Origin: a virus
Direction: 5' to 3' (one strand)
Length of the DNA: 42,004 nucleotides
Virus record (IMG/VR): IMGVR_UViG_3300036851_000235
Span: 1 to 42,004 of that record
Made by a program: the position numbers and the translations under genes. Below, one piece after another: positions 7,188 to 15,308 of the stretch (positions are counted from its first letter, which is position 1; every line of letters begins with the position of its first letter). The notes under the pieces are model-generated. The model was not told the DNA's origin, did no database searches, and saw only the letters and a program-made list of their open reading frames with translations.

Positions 7188-7684
7188 GACGCGCCCTTGA
7201 GTTTCTTGTAAGCCTCGTCCAGTTCCCTAAACGCCGCCGCGTCGCCACCCTGGACATCGGGGTGCAGTTTCTTCGCCAGCGTCCGGTAGGCCGCGTCGAC
7301 CATCTCGGACGGCGCACCGCGTTGTAGTTGCATGATCTCCCAAGAGTCGCGCTCCGTCTTGCCCGCAGGCAGCGCCATGAGAGACTCACGCAGCGAACTT
7401 AGGGACCCGCGGGCTTCGGCCAGGCGCATGTCGCGGATATTCAGGTAGCAGCAACGCAAGTTCGTACCGAAGTCCTCCCATGCGTCGATACGAACGTTGA
7501 TGCGGGCACCGCGCATTAGGAACACGACCGACGATTCGCGCTGGTTAGATCGCTGCATTGGCAGGTCGTAGTCCGTGATGATGCGGTCGCCAGCCTGTAT
7601 GTTCCACTTGCGAAACTCGTCCTCGATGTCACGGCGGGTCACTGACGGGCTTGCACCACGCCGCGGGGTGTATTTGTACGCCAT
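7184..7684 (-). CDS. DnaJ-like (J-domain) protein, 166 aa
   Basis: The C-terminal 50 residues form a J domain: helix II with YRTLAKKL, the invariant HPD (141-143), the GGD loop, and helix III with FRELDEAYKKL. Such domains recruit and stimulate host Hsp70 (DnaK). The N-terminal about 110 residues are a mixed alpha/beta region of unknown role, with WEDFGTNLR and paired cysteines at 78-79. The domain lies at the C-terminus, as in several phage J-proteins and unlike cellular DnaJ. It may redirect DnaK to replication or virion assembly. Confidence 0.85.
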   Translation of the reverse strand: MAYKYTPRRGASPSVTRRDIEDEFRKWNIQAGDRIITDYDLPMQRSNQRESSVVFLMRGARINVRIDAWEDFGTNLRCCYLNIRDMRLAEARGSLSSLRESLMALPAGKTERDSWEIMQLQRGAPSEMVDAAYRTLAKKLHPDVQGGDAAAFRELDEAYKKLKGAS

Positions 7685-7694
7685 CTACGCCTCC

Positions 7695-8243
7695 TCAGCC
7701 TTCGTCACGGCTCGAGGGCCACGATGGTGACGGGGCAGTTGCCGGACCCGGGGCAGATGGCTGTGAGGCCTGCCTCTGAGAGGTCGATGGTGTTGAGGCC
7801 ACAGCCTGGACAGGAGTCCTGCCGAATGACCACGAGGCACAGCATATCTTGCATCTCACGATCAGTCGCAAGGGTTCCGTCAGTGTGCCTTCCTGATCGA
7901 CCACTATCAGGTCGCCCTTCTTCTCGTGCGCACACTCTGAGCCTTGTGCCGCAAGGCCATTCGCGGTCTCGTCCTGGGTAGGCGACGGCGGCGATGTCGA
8001 GCCGGCGTGACTCATAAACTCCGGCGCCAGCGCATCCGAGGGGCTGGCCGTTGTAGGACTCGCCGTAGTGAGTGGCCCAGCCTGCGATTCCAGCGCGTCC
8101 TCCATCTCCGCGTTGAACCAGTTCCCCCCCTCGTTCTGCATCCAACCCTGGTTCAGAAGCCATCCCTCCAGGTGGTTGATCCTCTTCGCCAAGCCTACCG
8201 TGAACCTGAGCTCGTTCTCCCATCGCTCCGCTGAAATCGCCAT
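7695..8243 (-). CDS. Protein with helical N-terminus and Cys pair, up to 182 aa
   Basis: The ATG at 8243 has GAGG at good spacing. Residues 1-45 look helical and well composed (AERWENELRF, LLNQGWMQNEGG). A Ser/Thr/Pro linker follows, then a possible zinc site with SECAHE and VRCKIC (about residues 100-130). The last about 50 residues are low-complexity and overlap a better coding frame, so the functional protein may end near the CKIC motif. The frame is open upstream to an ATG at 8375 with a GGGAG site, but that extension has non-coding composition. Confidence 0.5.
   Translation of the reverse strand: MAISAERWENELRFTVGLAKRINHLEGWLLNQGWMQNEGGNWFNAEMEDALESQAGPLTTASPTTASPSDALAPEFMSHAGSTSPPSPTQDETANGLAAQGSECAHEKKGDLIVVDQEGTLTEPLRLIVRCKICCASWSFGRTPVQAVASTPSTSQRQASQPSAPGPATAPSPSWPSSRDEG
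7705..7854 (-). CDS. Zinc-ribbon protein, 49 aa, overlapping in another frame
   Basis: CxxC at residues 15-18 (CPGC), then CPGSGNC near 34-40, forms a compact zinc ribbon. Third codon positions are strongly GC-biased in this frame and much less so in the overlapping frame, so this frame is probably the real one here. It overlaps the 3' part of the gene at 7695-8243. An in-frame open extension runs upstream to 8448 (see findings). Confidence 0.55.
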   Translation of the reverse strand: MQDMLCLVVIRQDSCPGCGLNTIDLSEAGLTAICPGSGNCPVTIVALEP

Positions 8244-8371
8244 CTCGCCCATCCTCACTGACGCCCGACAGCACGAGCTCAGGCGCGTCAAGCCGAATAT
8301 CCGGCTCCGGCTGATGTACCAGGCGCAGGGCCTCAGACAGCAGCTGCAGGTCGCTTGCGATCGCTCTTGTG

Positions 8372-8488
8372 TCATGGGCACTCCCTTCGTTCGAAGCTAG
8401 GACGCCCATCGCACATGCCACCGTTAGTAAGCCGGCAGCTCCGGGCAACAGACGTCTGGACCATGTCAGGGATCTCTCCTTCGGTCAT
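8372..8488 (-). CDS. 38-aa Cys-containing microprotein (tentative)
   Basis: The ATG lies eight bases after the primase stop, and the TGA overlaps the ATG at 8375 (ATGA). An internal ATG (8464) has GGAG upstream and would give 30 aa. The product has three cysteines (SCRL, MCDG, RECP). It sits in a stretch where coding signal changes frame, so this call is uncertain. Confidence 0.3.
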   Translation of the reverse strand: MTEGEIPDMVQTSVARSCRLTNGGMCDGRPSFERRECP

Positions 8489-8495
8489 CGCGGGG

Positions 8496-10337
8496 CTAAC
8501 TCCCTCCTATTGGCCTCAACCTGTGCCACGGCGTATCCCCTATGCGTTCGACTATCTGCCCTGGTTCAACACTCCAACCCATCTTTTCCAGCGGCTCATG
8601 GCAAATCGGGCAACTCAAGGCGACCCTGCTACCGGAATGGCCACTACCACCTGATGGGGGAGGGGGTGCCTTATTCCCTTCTTTAGCGCTTATGGGGGAA
8701 TTACTCACCCCTTTGAAGAGCGGGCCAGCGGCTTGAAAGCGATGACGGCCCTTCCACTCAGCTATGAGTAAGGCGAGTTCTGTAGCGTTCTCCCAGCTTG
8801 ATGCCGCTTCGTCCTCGTAGTGCCACGAGAGCCATTGCAGGACTTCATCTGCTGTCGCGCGCTCGGCGATAAGCGTTCTCTCGAAAGCGCTGTTTTCGAC
8901 TAGGGGGCTAGCTTGTTCTTCAGCCAGTAGAAGCAGGGGCTTCATTCCCTTGGTCAGGCGTATGCCGTAGATGATGCTCGGTGAGCCATTCTTGGCTTTG
9001 CTGCGTTCCTTAGCCTTAATGAAGCGCTTGCGCAACGCCTTGATGGAGCCGGGGCCTTCCAATCCGCCCGAGGGTCTAATTTCGTATAGCCGCCAAGATG
9101 TGCCCTTAATCAGATCCGCCATTTTCAGGCGCCAGTCGATGGCCATGCGTGAAGGGCCGCAATGCGGACAGAACTGATTGCCGCAAGTGATACGCTTACC
9201 AACCAGGTGATGAGATGGGCAACGGAAGGCAGCAAAGCGACGGCCACACTCCGCTACCTTGCGGGCTTTGTCGTAATCAAAGACCTCCAGTGCCGCTACT
9301 AGGCGCTCCTGAACAGCGTCCCGGTCGAGCAATTGAGGCAGTTGGTCTATGACTGAACCGACGGGTGTGGCGTGTTTCAAGAGATGATGGACGTCGCCCA
9401 GGAAGTCGGCTGCATCGCCGCCCTTTGGGGCGTCCTGCCAGCCGATCAGCCATGGACTTGTGCCTAACACCAGCAGCCGGGCGCTGATGCGCTCCATATG
9501 AGATGCGCCCATATCATCGCGGTCGGGCCAAAGATAGACCGTGAAGCGGATCAGCAAAGATAGAACGGCATCATTCGGTGTGGACTGAGCCCCGCAGGTG
9601 GTACTCACGGCCGCAAAGCCTCGCTCCCACAACGACTCACACGCCTTCTCGCCTTCCGTCACGATGACAATGTCGCCGTCATCAAGGGAGTCGAGTTTCT
9701 CGGTGCCATAAAATGGCAACGAGACAGAAGGACGGCCCTCAAGCGAAGCCGTCTTACCATCCACGGAGAACCATAGGAATTTCTTGTCAAGACTGCCGTC
9801 TTCGTAGACATAATTAAAGCGGCGATGTATGGCCTGCGAAACGCCGAAGCGATCCCGCACGATGTAGTCTCTCGTGCCGGTTAATCGCTTCTTGGGCTGC
9901 TGATTCTGGGCAGACGCTGCAGAGCGATTGCCAAGCGGCTTCGAGTTCGTCAATGCCCGCAAAATATTGCCAGTCTTCCGGTCCATCCTCTGGGCCGTCA
10001 TCGATCCGGTGTCCGATCCAGACACCTTCCTTTCTAGTGCGCTCCATGATCCTGTGCGGGCAGACCAGCTGTTCGCCGAGCGTTTTTGCCATGAATCGAA
10101 GCTCCCTATTCCATGTGTATCGCCACAATCGCAGCGGCCTTCAAGCCGATGCCGGTAACCCCACGCACCTTGACGCAGTGAACCCGCGTATTCCTCGCGG
10201 TCACAAATTGCATATTTGCCATCCGCCGACATATAGCCCCAACAGCGCACGCCGGCGTGCTGACGTGCCGTTCGGTGACCGCCGCAAATAGGGCAAGGAA
10301 AGTCACGCGTAAATCTCTGACTGGCTGTTACGACCAT
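8496..10337 (-). CDS. Primase-like protein: zinc finger, TOPRIM domain and Rep-like Cys cluster, 613 aa
   Basis: Residues 15-45 carry a primase-type zinc site (CPICGG and later Cys). A TOPRIM domain follows: VTEGEKAC with Glu228, LWPDRDD with Asp272/Asp274, and GGDAADFL. Residues 364-393 hold a second cluster (RCPSHH, CGNQFCPHCG) that resembles the zinc segment of rolling-circle Rep and IS91-type proteins. The region after it has a KGRHRF motif but no His-hydrophobic-His pair. A final CPICHE ribbon lies near residue 575. It probably makes primers or helps open the replication fork. The start at 10337 overlaps a 50-codon gene and could instead be slightly downstream. Confidence 0.75.
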   Translation of the reverse strand: MVVTASQRFTRDFPCPICGGHRTARQHAGVRCWGYMSADGKYAICDREEYAGSLRQGAWGYRHRLEGRCDCGDTHGIGSFDSWQKRSANSWSARTGSWSALERKVSGSDTGSMTAQRMDRKTGNILRALTNSKPLGNRSAASAQNQQPKKRLTGTRDYIVRDRFGVSQAIHRRFNYVYEDGSLDKKFLWFSVDGKTASLEGRPSVSLPFYGTEKLDSLDDGDIVIVTEGEKACESLWERGFAAVSTTCGAQSTPNDAVLSLLIRFTVYLWPDRDDMGASHMERISARLLVLGTSPWLIGWQDAPKGGDAADFLGDVHHLLKHATPVGSVIDQLPQLLDRDAVQERLVAALEVFDYDKARKVAECGRRFAAFRCPSHHLVGKRITCGNQFCPHCGPSRMAIDWRLKMADLIKGTSWRLYEIRPSGGLEGPGSIKALRKRFIKAKERSKAKNGSPSIIYGIRLTKGMKPLLLLAEEQASPLVENSAFERTLIAERATADEVLQWLSWHYEDEAASSWENATELALLIAEWKGRHRFQAAGPLFKGVSNSPISAKEGNKAPPPPSGGSGHSGSRVALSCPICHEPLEKMGWSVEPGQIVERIGDTPWHRLRPIGGS

Positions 10338-10455
10338 GACGGGGGAATGGCCTTTCTAATGCGTTAGATGCGCTTCCAATCGGCGGCTTCTTGCGGCGTG
10401 CAACAACAGTCCCGCCGCCACCGGAGAACGTGTCGAAGCAGACGGGCCTGCTCAT
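10303..10455 (-). CDS. 50-aa protein, function unknown
   Basis: The ATG overlaps the methyltransferase stop (ATGA), and the end overlaps the primase start by 35 bases. The product begins with VCFDTFSGGGG and continues with a basic stretch. The FSGGGG segment faintly recalls the SAM-binding start of cytosine-5 methyltransferases, but nothing else of that family is present. Confidence 0.45.
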   Translation of the reverse strand: MSRPVCFDTFSGGGGTVVARRKKPPIGSASNALERPFPRHGRNSQSEIYA

Positions 10456-11318
10456 AGCAGGCGCCTCGACGTGCCCTCTTCGGCCATACGCAGGTTACGC
10501 ACCGCTACGTCGAAGTATTCCGGTTTCAGCTCAACCCCCACAAAGCGGCGGCCATGCTTGATCGCGACGTGGCCGGTCGAGCCGATGCCGGCAAAGGGGT
10601 CCAGTACCGTCTCGCCGGGGTTCGACCAAAGACGGATGCAGCGCTCCAAAGTCCCGAGTTGCAGTGGCGCAATATGGCGTTCGTCGTTCGCTTTTGACGG
10701 CGCTTGCAGCGTGTCGGTCTCGCGGATGCCGTACCAGACCGGTCGCGCCCATTCGATCCACTGGTCGTCCGTCATGGGTTCCTGGTCGATGGCGACAGCG
10801 GGGTCTTCAATGCCCTTGCGGAAGGTGAGGATAAAGTCGGCGATAGCGGGGCCTATCCAACTACGGTCCTTACGCTTCTGAACGAATAGCAGTGCCTTGG
10901 AGTGAGTGCGGATGGCCTGCGCCTGTGGGTCCTTGTCGATACAGACTTCACGGTGGTAATAGAAGCCGTGCTTGCGGTAGTGCTCGATCAGTTGGCCACG
11001 AAAGTCCTTGAGTCCGATCCAGCCGTCGAGTACCTTCTGCGCTGCTATCTGGGCGCAATGAACCGCCATCAGGCGGCCGGGTTTCAGCACGCGGTAAAGC
11101 TCGCGGGTGATGAAATCCATGTGCTCGAAGAACTCTGCCGGCGTGGCGCAGTTGCCAAGGTCGCGCTCGGTCGGCGAGTAGACATAGAGCGCCTGAAAAG
11201 GCGGCGAGAACACCATGAAGTCGATGCTCTCATCGGGAATGCCCGGCATGACTTCGGCGCTGTCGCCGCAGTAGAGCACAAATCTGTCGCCGTTTACTTG
11301 CTCGATTACTGAGGTCAC
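10452..11318 (-). CDS. DNA methyltransferase, N4-cytosine/N6-adenine type (beta class)
   Basis: A 288-aa SAM-dependent methylase in which the catalytic motif precedes the SAM motif. The catalytic SPPF is at residues 38-41 (MVFSPPFQ); the SAM-binding DPFAGIGSTG is near 240; the ending GVELKPEYFD is typical. The central region (about 90-200) is probably the target-recognition part. No restriction enzyme is linked, so it more likely protects phage DNA or marks it. The GTG start overlaps the stop of the 50-aa gene upstream (GTGA). It is part of the replication cluster. Confidence 0.92.
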   Translation of the reverse strand: MTSVIEQVNGDRFVLYCGDSAEVMPGIPDESIDFMVFSPPFQALYVYSPTERDLGNCATPAEFFEHMDFITRELYRVLKPGRLMAVHCAQIAAQKVLDGWIGLKDFRGQLIEHYRKHGFYYHREVCIDKDPQAQAIRTHSKALLFVQKRKDRSWIGPAIADFILTFRKGIEDPAVAIDQEPMTDDQWIEWARPVWYGIRETDTLQAPSKANDERHIAPLQLGTLERCIRLWSNPGETVLDPFAGIGSTGHVAIKHGRRFVGVELKPEYFDVAVRNLRMAEEGTSRRLL

Positions 11319-11467
11319 TTGATGACTCGCAATTGATTACGCCTATCTGCTGCCTCAGCGCCATCACTACCAGCCCAAAATAGGGCTTCTAAGATGCGCT
11401 CCGGCAAGGCGTTATAAAGACGCTCCGGTAGCCGACTCGTAAACCAATAGGCGATGCGTGAAAACAT
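11315..11467 (-). CDS. 50-aa basic protein, function unknown
   Basis: The ATG overlaps the helicase stop in TGATG and the TGA overlaps the methylase GTG start. The product is helical and basic (FTSRLPERLYNALPERILEA). The double coupling and good composition support a real gene. No family was recognised. Confidence 0.65.
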   Translation of the reverse strand: MFSRIAYWFTSRLPERLYNALPERILEALFWAGSDGAEAADRRNQLRVIK

Positions 11468-12852
11468 CAGGACACCCCGATCCATGCAGGTAGACTCATG
11501 GGCTTGCCGGCGCTGTATTCGTAATCGATGTGAATCTGGCCCAGCTCGGCCCGCTCGTAGGCCGCGACGTGCTTGACCAATTCGCGCGCCATCTCTTCGG
11601 CCTCACGCTCCTTGCGGAGGACGTTCCAGTAGATTTCCTGCTCCGGCTCCGAGAGGACTACGTAAGCCTCTACGGGCTCGCTCTGACCGAAGCGCCAGCA
11701 GCGCCGGACCGCCTGGTAGTACTGCTCGTAGCTGTCGCCGAGACCGACGAAGGCCATGCGCGCACAGTTCTGGAAATTCATGCCGAAACCGGCAATCGTA
11801 GCCTTCGTCACCAGAACTGCATCCCGCGATTCGCAGAATGCTTCTAACTTCTCGGCCTTCTCTTCCGGTGACTGACTACCCGTAACTTCGATGGCTCGCG
11901 CGCCTATCGTTCTGGCAAGCGCCGCGCTCTCGTCATTGAGGCCGCACCATGCGATGAAAGGCTGGCCAGCATGACCGTCGATTAACTCCGCCGTCGCATC
12001 GACGCGAGCCACCAGGGTCTGGCGTCTGACGGCCGTCCGATCCTGTATACCGTGCAGTTTGTCGGGAAACAGCCGCCCCGAGAGCTGGACATCGGCCTGC
12101 ACTATCAGCGGCTTAATCGATAGTGGTGTCAGGTTGTAGCCTTCGTCCTGGTAGCCGAGGTCCGAGGGCTTCTTGAGCGACATTCCCCAGGATGCCAGCC
12201 AGCGCCAGAACGTCGGCCGTGCATGATTCTTGAGACGCCAGCCCGAGGCCCGCGCGTCATCTGATTGATGAGTGAAGAACGTCGCAAGCACGTCGCGGCG
12301 CGGCATTATGCTCAGGAACGTTGCGTGGTTGGTTATCTCCTGAATGTCGTTTGGCGCCGGCGTCGCGGTACAGCACAACAACCAGGGCGTTCTCTCGAAG
12401 CACTCAATCAGCCGGTTGCGGTAGACACCTTCCGTCGCTTTGAGGATGCTGGACTCATCCAGCACGATGCACTCAAAGGCACCAGGGTCGAAGCGGTGCA
12501 GCATCTCGTAGTTGGTGATCACGGTCTGGTAGCCGCGTACATCGTCCTGGCTGCGCACATAGGGCACATCGAGGTCGATGGCTGCGGCCTCCTTGACCGT
12601 CTGCTTGGCGATGCTCAGGGGTGCCAGGATCAGCCCACGCTTCTTGCTTAGGCGAGCGAACTCCAGCTGCTGGCGCGTCTTGCCCAGGCCCGCATCCTCG
12701 AACAGAGCTGCCCGTCCCTTGGCCAGAGCCCAGCGCGTCATATCGCGCTGGAAGGGGAAGAGCGAGGCGTGGATGTGTTCAGGCTCGACCGCGATGCCCG
12801 TAGACGGCGCCGTCATGCGCTTGCCGGCCAGGAATGCAGCGTAGTCGCTCAC
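11467..12852 (-). CDS. SNF2-like superfamily 2 helicase/ATPase, 461 aa
   Basis: Walker A DAGLGKT (53-59), motif II LDESS (Asp132/Glu133), motif III CTATPAPND (about 160-168), a STTATAG-like later motif in VTKATIAGFGMNFQ, and motif VI QAVRRCWRFGQ place it in the SNF2/DEAD-like group common in phage replication modules. It probably remodels DNA at forks or during recombination with the adjacent nuclease and Bet protein. The GTG start at 12852 overlaps the nuclease stop (GTGA); the Arg-rich extension upstream is the nuclease gene read in another frame. Confidence 0.92.
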   Translation of the reverse strand: MSDYAAFLAGKRMTAPSTGIAVEPEHIHASLFPFQRDMTRWALAKGRAALFEDAGLGKTRQQLEFARLSKKRGLILAPLSIAKQTVKEAAAIDLDVPYVRSQDDVRGYQTVITNYEMLHRFDPGAFECIVLDESSILKATEGVYRNRLIECFERTPWLLCCTATPAPNDIQEITNHATFLSIMPRRDVLATFFTHQSDDARASGWRLKNHARPTFWRWLASWGMSLKKPSDLGYQDEGYNLTPLSIKPLIVQADVQLSGRLFPDKLHGIQDRTAVRRQTLVARVDATAELIDGHAGQPFIAWCGLNDESAALARTIGARAIEVTGSQSPEEKAEKLEAFCESRDAVLVTKATIAGFGMNFQNCARMAFVGLGDSYEQYYQAVRRCWRFGQSEPVEAYVVLSEPEQEIYWNVLRKEREAEEMARELVKHVAAYERAELGQIHIDYEYSAGKPMSLPAWIGVS

Positions 12853-13250
12853 AGCCCCGCCCTCGCGCGCCCGTCTGCCCGCCCTGCCTCCAGGCGTAGC
12901 ACGCGCTCTACCTCGCCCGAGAGCCAATCACTAGGCCGCCAGACATAGGCTGCGGCGCCGCCTGCCTCAAACGCAGCCAGCCACCTTGATTGATCCGGCG
13001 TTAACTTCCCGCCGATCACCTTTAGTTCAGCCGCCAGCAACCGCCCATGCCCTGCAATCACCAGGTCAGGAAAGCCCACATCGCCCTGCATCGCCGTACG
13101 CCAGCCGTGGGCCGTGCGCGCTGGCCGGAAGTGGGCGACGCGGTAGCCCAGGGCCTGTGCCAGCTTCACGACGTAGCCGGTCAGCAATTGCTCGCTCATC
13201 GACCTCGCGATCAAGGTCTGCGCTTTGTCGGCGGGGATGGTCTGCGTCAT
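12849..13250 (-). CDS. VRR-NUC nuclease, 133 aa
   Basis: A PD-(D/E)xK nuclease with the VRR-NUC pattern: GFPDLV (Asp62), AAELK (Glu75, Lys77), then LTPDQSRW with Gln87, and YVWRPSDW near the end. Stand-alone VRR-NUC proteins next to SNF2 helicases are typical of phages and are thought to cut branched DNA. Here it may partner the Bet annealing protein, since no other exonuclease is seen. A shorter start at Met18 has a closer GAGG. Confidence 0.9.
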   Translation of the reverse strand: MTQTIPADKAQTLIARSMSEQLLTGYVVKLAQALGYRVAHFRPARTAHGWRTAMQGDVGFPDLVIAGHGRLLAAELKVIGGKLTPDQSRWLAAFEAGGAAAYVWRPSDWLSGEVERVLRLEAGRADGRARAGL

Positions 13251-13276
13251 CGGCGGGGGAGCCGTTCCTCTCTGCG

Positions 13277-13519
13277 CTACTTCTTGGGCACCGTCACACT
13301 CGGGCTGCGCTTGCTGCTGAGACGGAGCCTGTAGGGGCCGACGCGGTACTCCCCCTCGTATGGTCCGTGCTGCTCGATGTAGTCCTCCAGATAGCCGCGG
13401 GCGTCCTCGTAGCGCGTCTTGGCTTCGGCTCGCTCTTCAAGCAACGCCAGTAGATCCGGGTTGTCCAGCAGCTCTTCGCCCAGCCGTAGTTGTGGGCCTA
13501 TCTTCGTCGCTGCGACCAT
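13277..13519 (-). CDS. 80-aa charged helical protein
   Basis: The ATG at 13519 is preceded by GGAAGGAA. The N-terminal 45 residues are acidic and helical (EELLDNPDLLALLEERAEAKTR); a conserved-looking GPYEGEYRVGPY segment and a basic tail follow. Function unknown, although similar short proteins occur in phage replication clusters. The frame is open upstream across the intergenic repeat region, but that extension looks non-coding. Confidence 0.65.
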   Translation of the reverse strand: MVAATKIGPQLRLGEELLDNPDLLALLEERAEAKTRYEDARGYLEDYIEQHGPYEGEYRVGPYRLRLSSKRSPSVTVPKK

Positions 13520-13543
13520 TACGCGTTCCTTCCTTCCTCTGCA

Positions 13544-13663
13544 TCGCGTCGAGGGCTGAAATTCCCAGGCTACAAATCCCTTTAAGGCCCCCGCCGCGTG
13601 TGCGGCTGTAACACACAAAAACCCAAGGGCAAACTCACCTGCAACCTTCATCCCTCGACGCGA
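13544..13663. repeat. 12-bp inverted repeat framing a gene-free stretch in the replication cluster
   Basis: TCGCGTCGAGGG (13544-13555) is repeated inverted as CCCTCGACGCGA (13652-13663), 96 bases apart. The stretch between holds a small perfect hairpin GCCGC-GTGT-GCGGC and AT-richer segments. The whole gap between genes is 13520-13706. It could be an origin, an operator or a large RNA hairpin in the transcript between the Bet gene and the nuclease/helicase genes. Confidence 0.55.
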
Positions 13664-13706
13664 CGGCGCAAGCCCTCTCCGCCTGCGCACGCCGCGACCA
13701 GTAGCC

Positions 13707-13988
13707 TTAATAGATGACCTTCAAGTCCACGGCTGGCGCGAGCGAGTAGCCTGGCTTTTCGTCAGTCGGCGGACGGCTCTCGTAGTGAACGTCCGTCATG
13801 ACCTCATGGACGGCATAGCTTTCATAGCCAGTAAGCATCGCCGCTAACTCGGCATCCGGGATCACGTAGTCAGATGTGAGTGTTTCTTGATGGTTGGCTG
13901 CCCAACCACGGATACGATCCGCGAGAGTGGTACCTGAATGGGATTTTTGAACTACCTTCACGAGTACGTCACCTTTGGCAAGTGTCAT
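13707..13988 (-). CDS. 93-aa protein, function unknown
   Basis: An ordinary-looking soluble protein with AKGDVLVKVVQKS at the start and acidic/aromatic segments after it (YESYAVHEVMTDVHYESR). The ATG follows an AAGGAAA site. It lies alone between the Bet gene and the inverted-repeat gap. No family was recognised. Confidence 0.65.
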   Translation of the reverse strand: MTLAKGDVLVKVVQKSHSGTTLADRIRGWAANHQETLTSDYVIPDAELAAMLTGYESYAVHEVMTDVHYESRPPTDEKPGYSLAPAVDLKVIY

Positions 13989-14024
13989 TTGACGGGGATT
14001 TCCTTTCCTCAGCCCTTTGGCTGG

Positions 14025-15308
14025 CTAAACGAGCGCCCCTTGCGCCGGCTGCTCGGCGGGCGGCGCGTCCTGCACGTCACCGCAGAGCAGGCACGTCAGC
14101 AGCGTCGTGTCCTCGTTGAAGGCGTACTCGTGGTCGCAAGCCGGAGACGTAGTACCAGCCTTGGGCGTGGTATCCGCACCATTCCCCACTCCCTCAACTG
14201 CTCCCGCGCTCGCGCTTACAGGCGTCTCCGGCTTCTCGCTGAGCAGCGCTATGACCGCGCATGCTTCGTCGTAGCTGAGGACCTTCGTGTCGTTGCTACC
14301 CGCCCCAGGCTGGGGGAAGGCGCGCGGGTTGACCGCTCTCACATTCTCGATGTTGTGATGGCGTGGGTTCCAAACCTTGGCGATGGCCTTGCGCTGCTCG
14401 TCCGTGATGGGCGGCGAAGGCGGCTCTATCTCTCTTGCCGTGCCCTCGATGAACCCCGCTGGCTGCTCGGGCTCCGCAATCTCGTCGTAATCAGCAATGG
14501 GACCGGACGGCAACTTGCCCATCTGTGCAGGGAAGGCGCGCCGGTAAGCCAGGGCTTCGGCGCACTTGGCCAACTGCTCCGGTCCCATCGTCTTCCACAT
14601 CGCATTGCCCTGGTTGTAGGCATCGAAGCGACAGACTGCCGTGAAGGGACGCGGGATACCACGGCGCCAGACGGCGACGCGGGCAAACTTCGGCTTCTCG
14701 TTGAAGGGATAATCGAGCCACTCAGTGCCATCGTCGGACCATTGCGGCCCGTCCATCCCCTCAAACAGTGCGGCGCCATCCTTGTCGATAAGCCGATCCC
14801 GGATGGCCCGATAGCCGTCGATCCCCACCTGGATGGTCAACTGCTTTTCGTACTTCGGATTCTGCGACGTGCCGACGTTGATGTTGCGCTGGATGGCCCA
14901 TATCTGTTTCAAGAAGGGGTTCAGCCCGACGTCCTGACAGGCGTAGATGAAGAGCTGGAGCTCGGAGTCGGAAGCCCCGCGGCAGATCGTGTTCTTGAGC
15001 GTCTTCTTGTGCTCTTCTGTAAACACCATCGGCGGCGGCGTGGCCTCGTATTGGGTAACTGCTGTTGTCATCACATACCTCCCTGTGTCTTTAGAGTGCC
15101 AGCATCCCTCTGGCCCGTTGTACGGCTCGCCCTCGCAGCCTTCCCCGTCATGCACGACACGGCCCTCGGGCGTCACGGTCATCTCGTAGCGATGTCCTGG
15201 CCTGCTCCGGCTGCGCAGCGGGAAAACATCGCCGGGCTTGAAGGCCAGCGCCTCGGCCAGCGGACGGCTGGCGGCATGAAAGGCCCGGCGGCGCATGGCG
15301 GCGTTCAT
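14025..15308 (-). CDS. bet: Bet/RecT-type single-strand annealing protein with zinc-finger-like N- and C-terminal extensions
   Basis: The Bet core starts near residue 80: TICRGASDSELQLF, then CQDVGLNPFLKQIWAI, then VGIDGYRAI, as in lambda Bet. It anneals single strands during recombination and replication. Residues 1-79 form an extra domain with GEGCEGEPYN and EGCWH (about 57-71), resembling a SWIM-type zinc site. The C-terminal tail has CDHEY and CLLCG, another zinc ribbon. The long start (15308) overlaps the upstream stop (ATGA); an internal ATG at 15071 (Met80) has a strong GGGAGG six bases upstream and would give the plain Bet protein. Both forms may be made. Confidence 0.88.
   Translation of the reverse strand: MNAAMRRRAFHAASRPLAEALAFKPGDVFPLRSRSRPGHRYEMTVTPEGRVVHDGEGCEGEPYNGPEGCWHSKDTGRYVMTTAVTQYEATPPPMVFTEEHKKTLKNTICRGASDSELQLFIYACQDVGLNPFLKQIWAIQRNINVGTSQNPKYEKQLTIQVGIDGYRAIRDRLIDKDGAALFEGMDGPQWSDDGTEWLDYPFNEKPKFARVAVWRRGIPRPFTAVCRFDAYNQGNAMWKTMGPEQLAKCAEALAYRRAFPAQMGKLPSGPIADYDEIAEPEQPAGFIEGTAREIEPPSPPITDEQRKAIAKVWNPRHHNIENVRAVNPRAFPQPGAGSNDTKVLSYDEACAVIALLSEKPETPVSASAGAVEGVGNGADTTPKAGTTSPACDHEYAFNEDTTLLTCLLCGDVQDAPPAEQPAQGALV

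Noticed and set aside
10303-10455. Cytosine-5 methyltransferase remnant
   Set aside because: Only FSGGGG recalls the SAM motif; the remaining residues do not follow the family.
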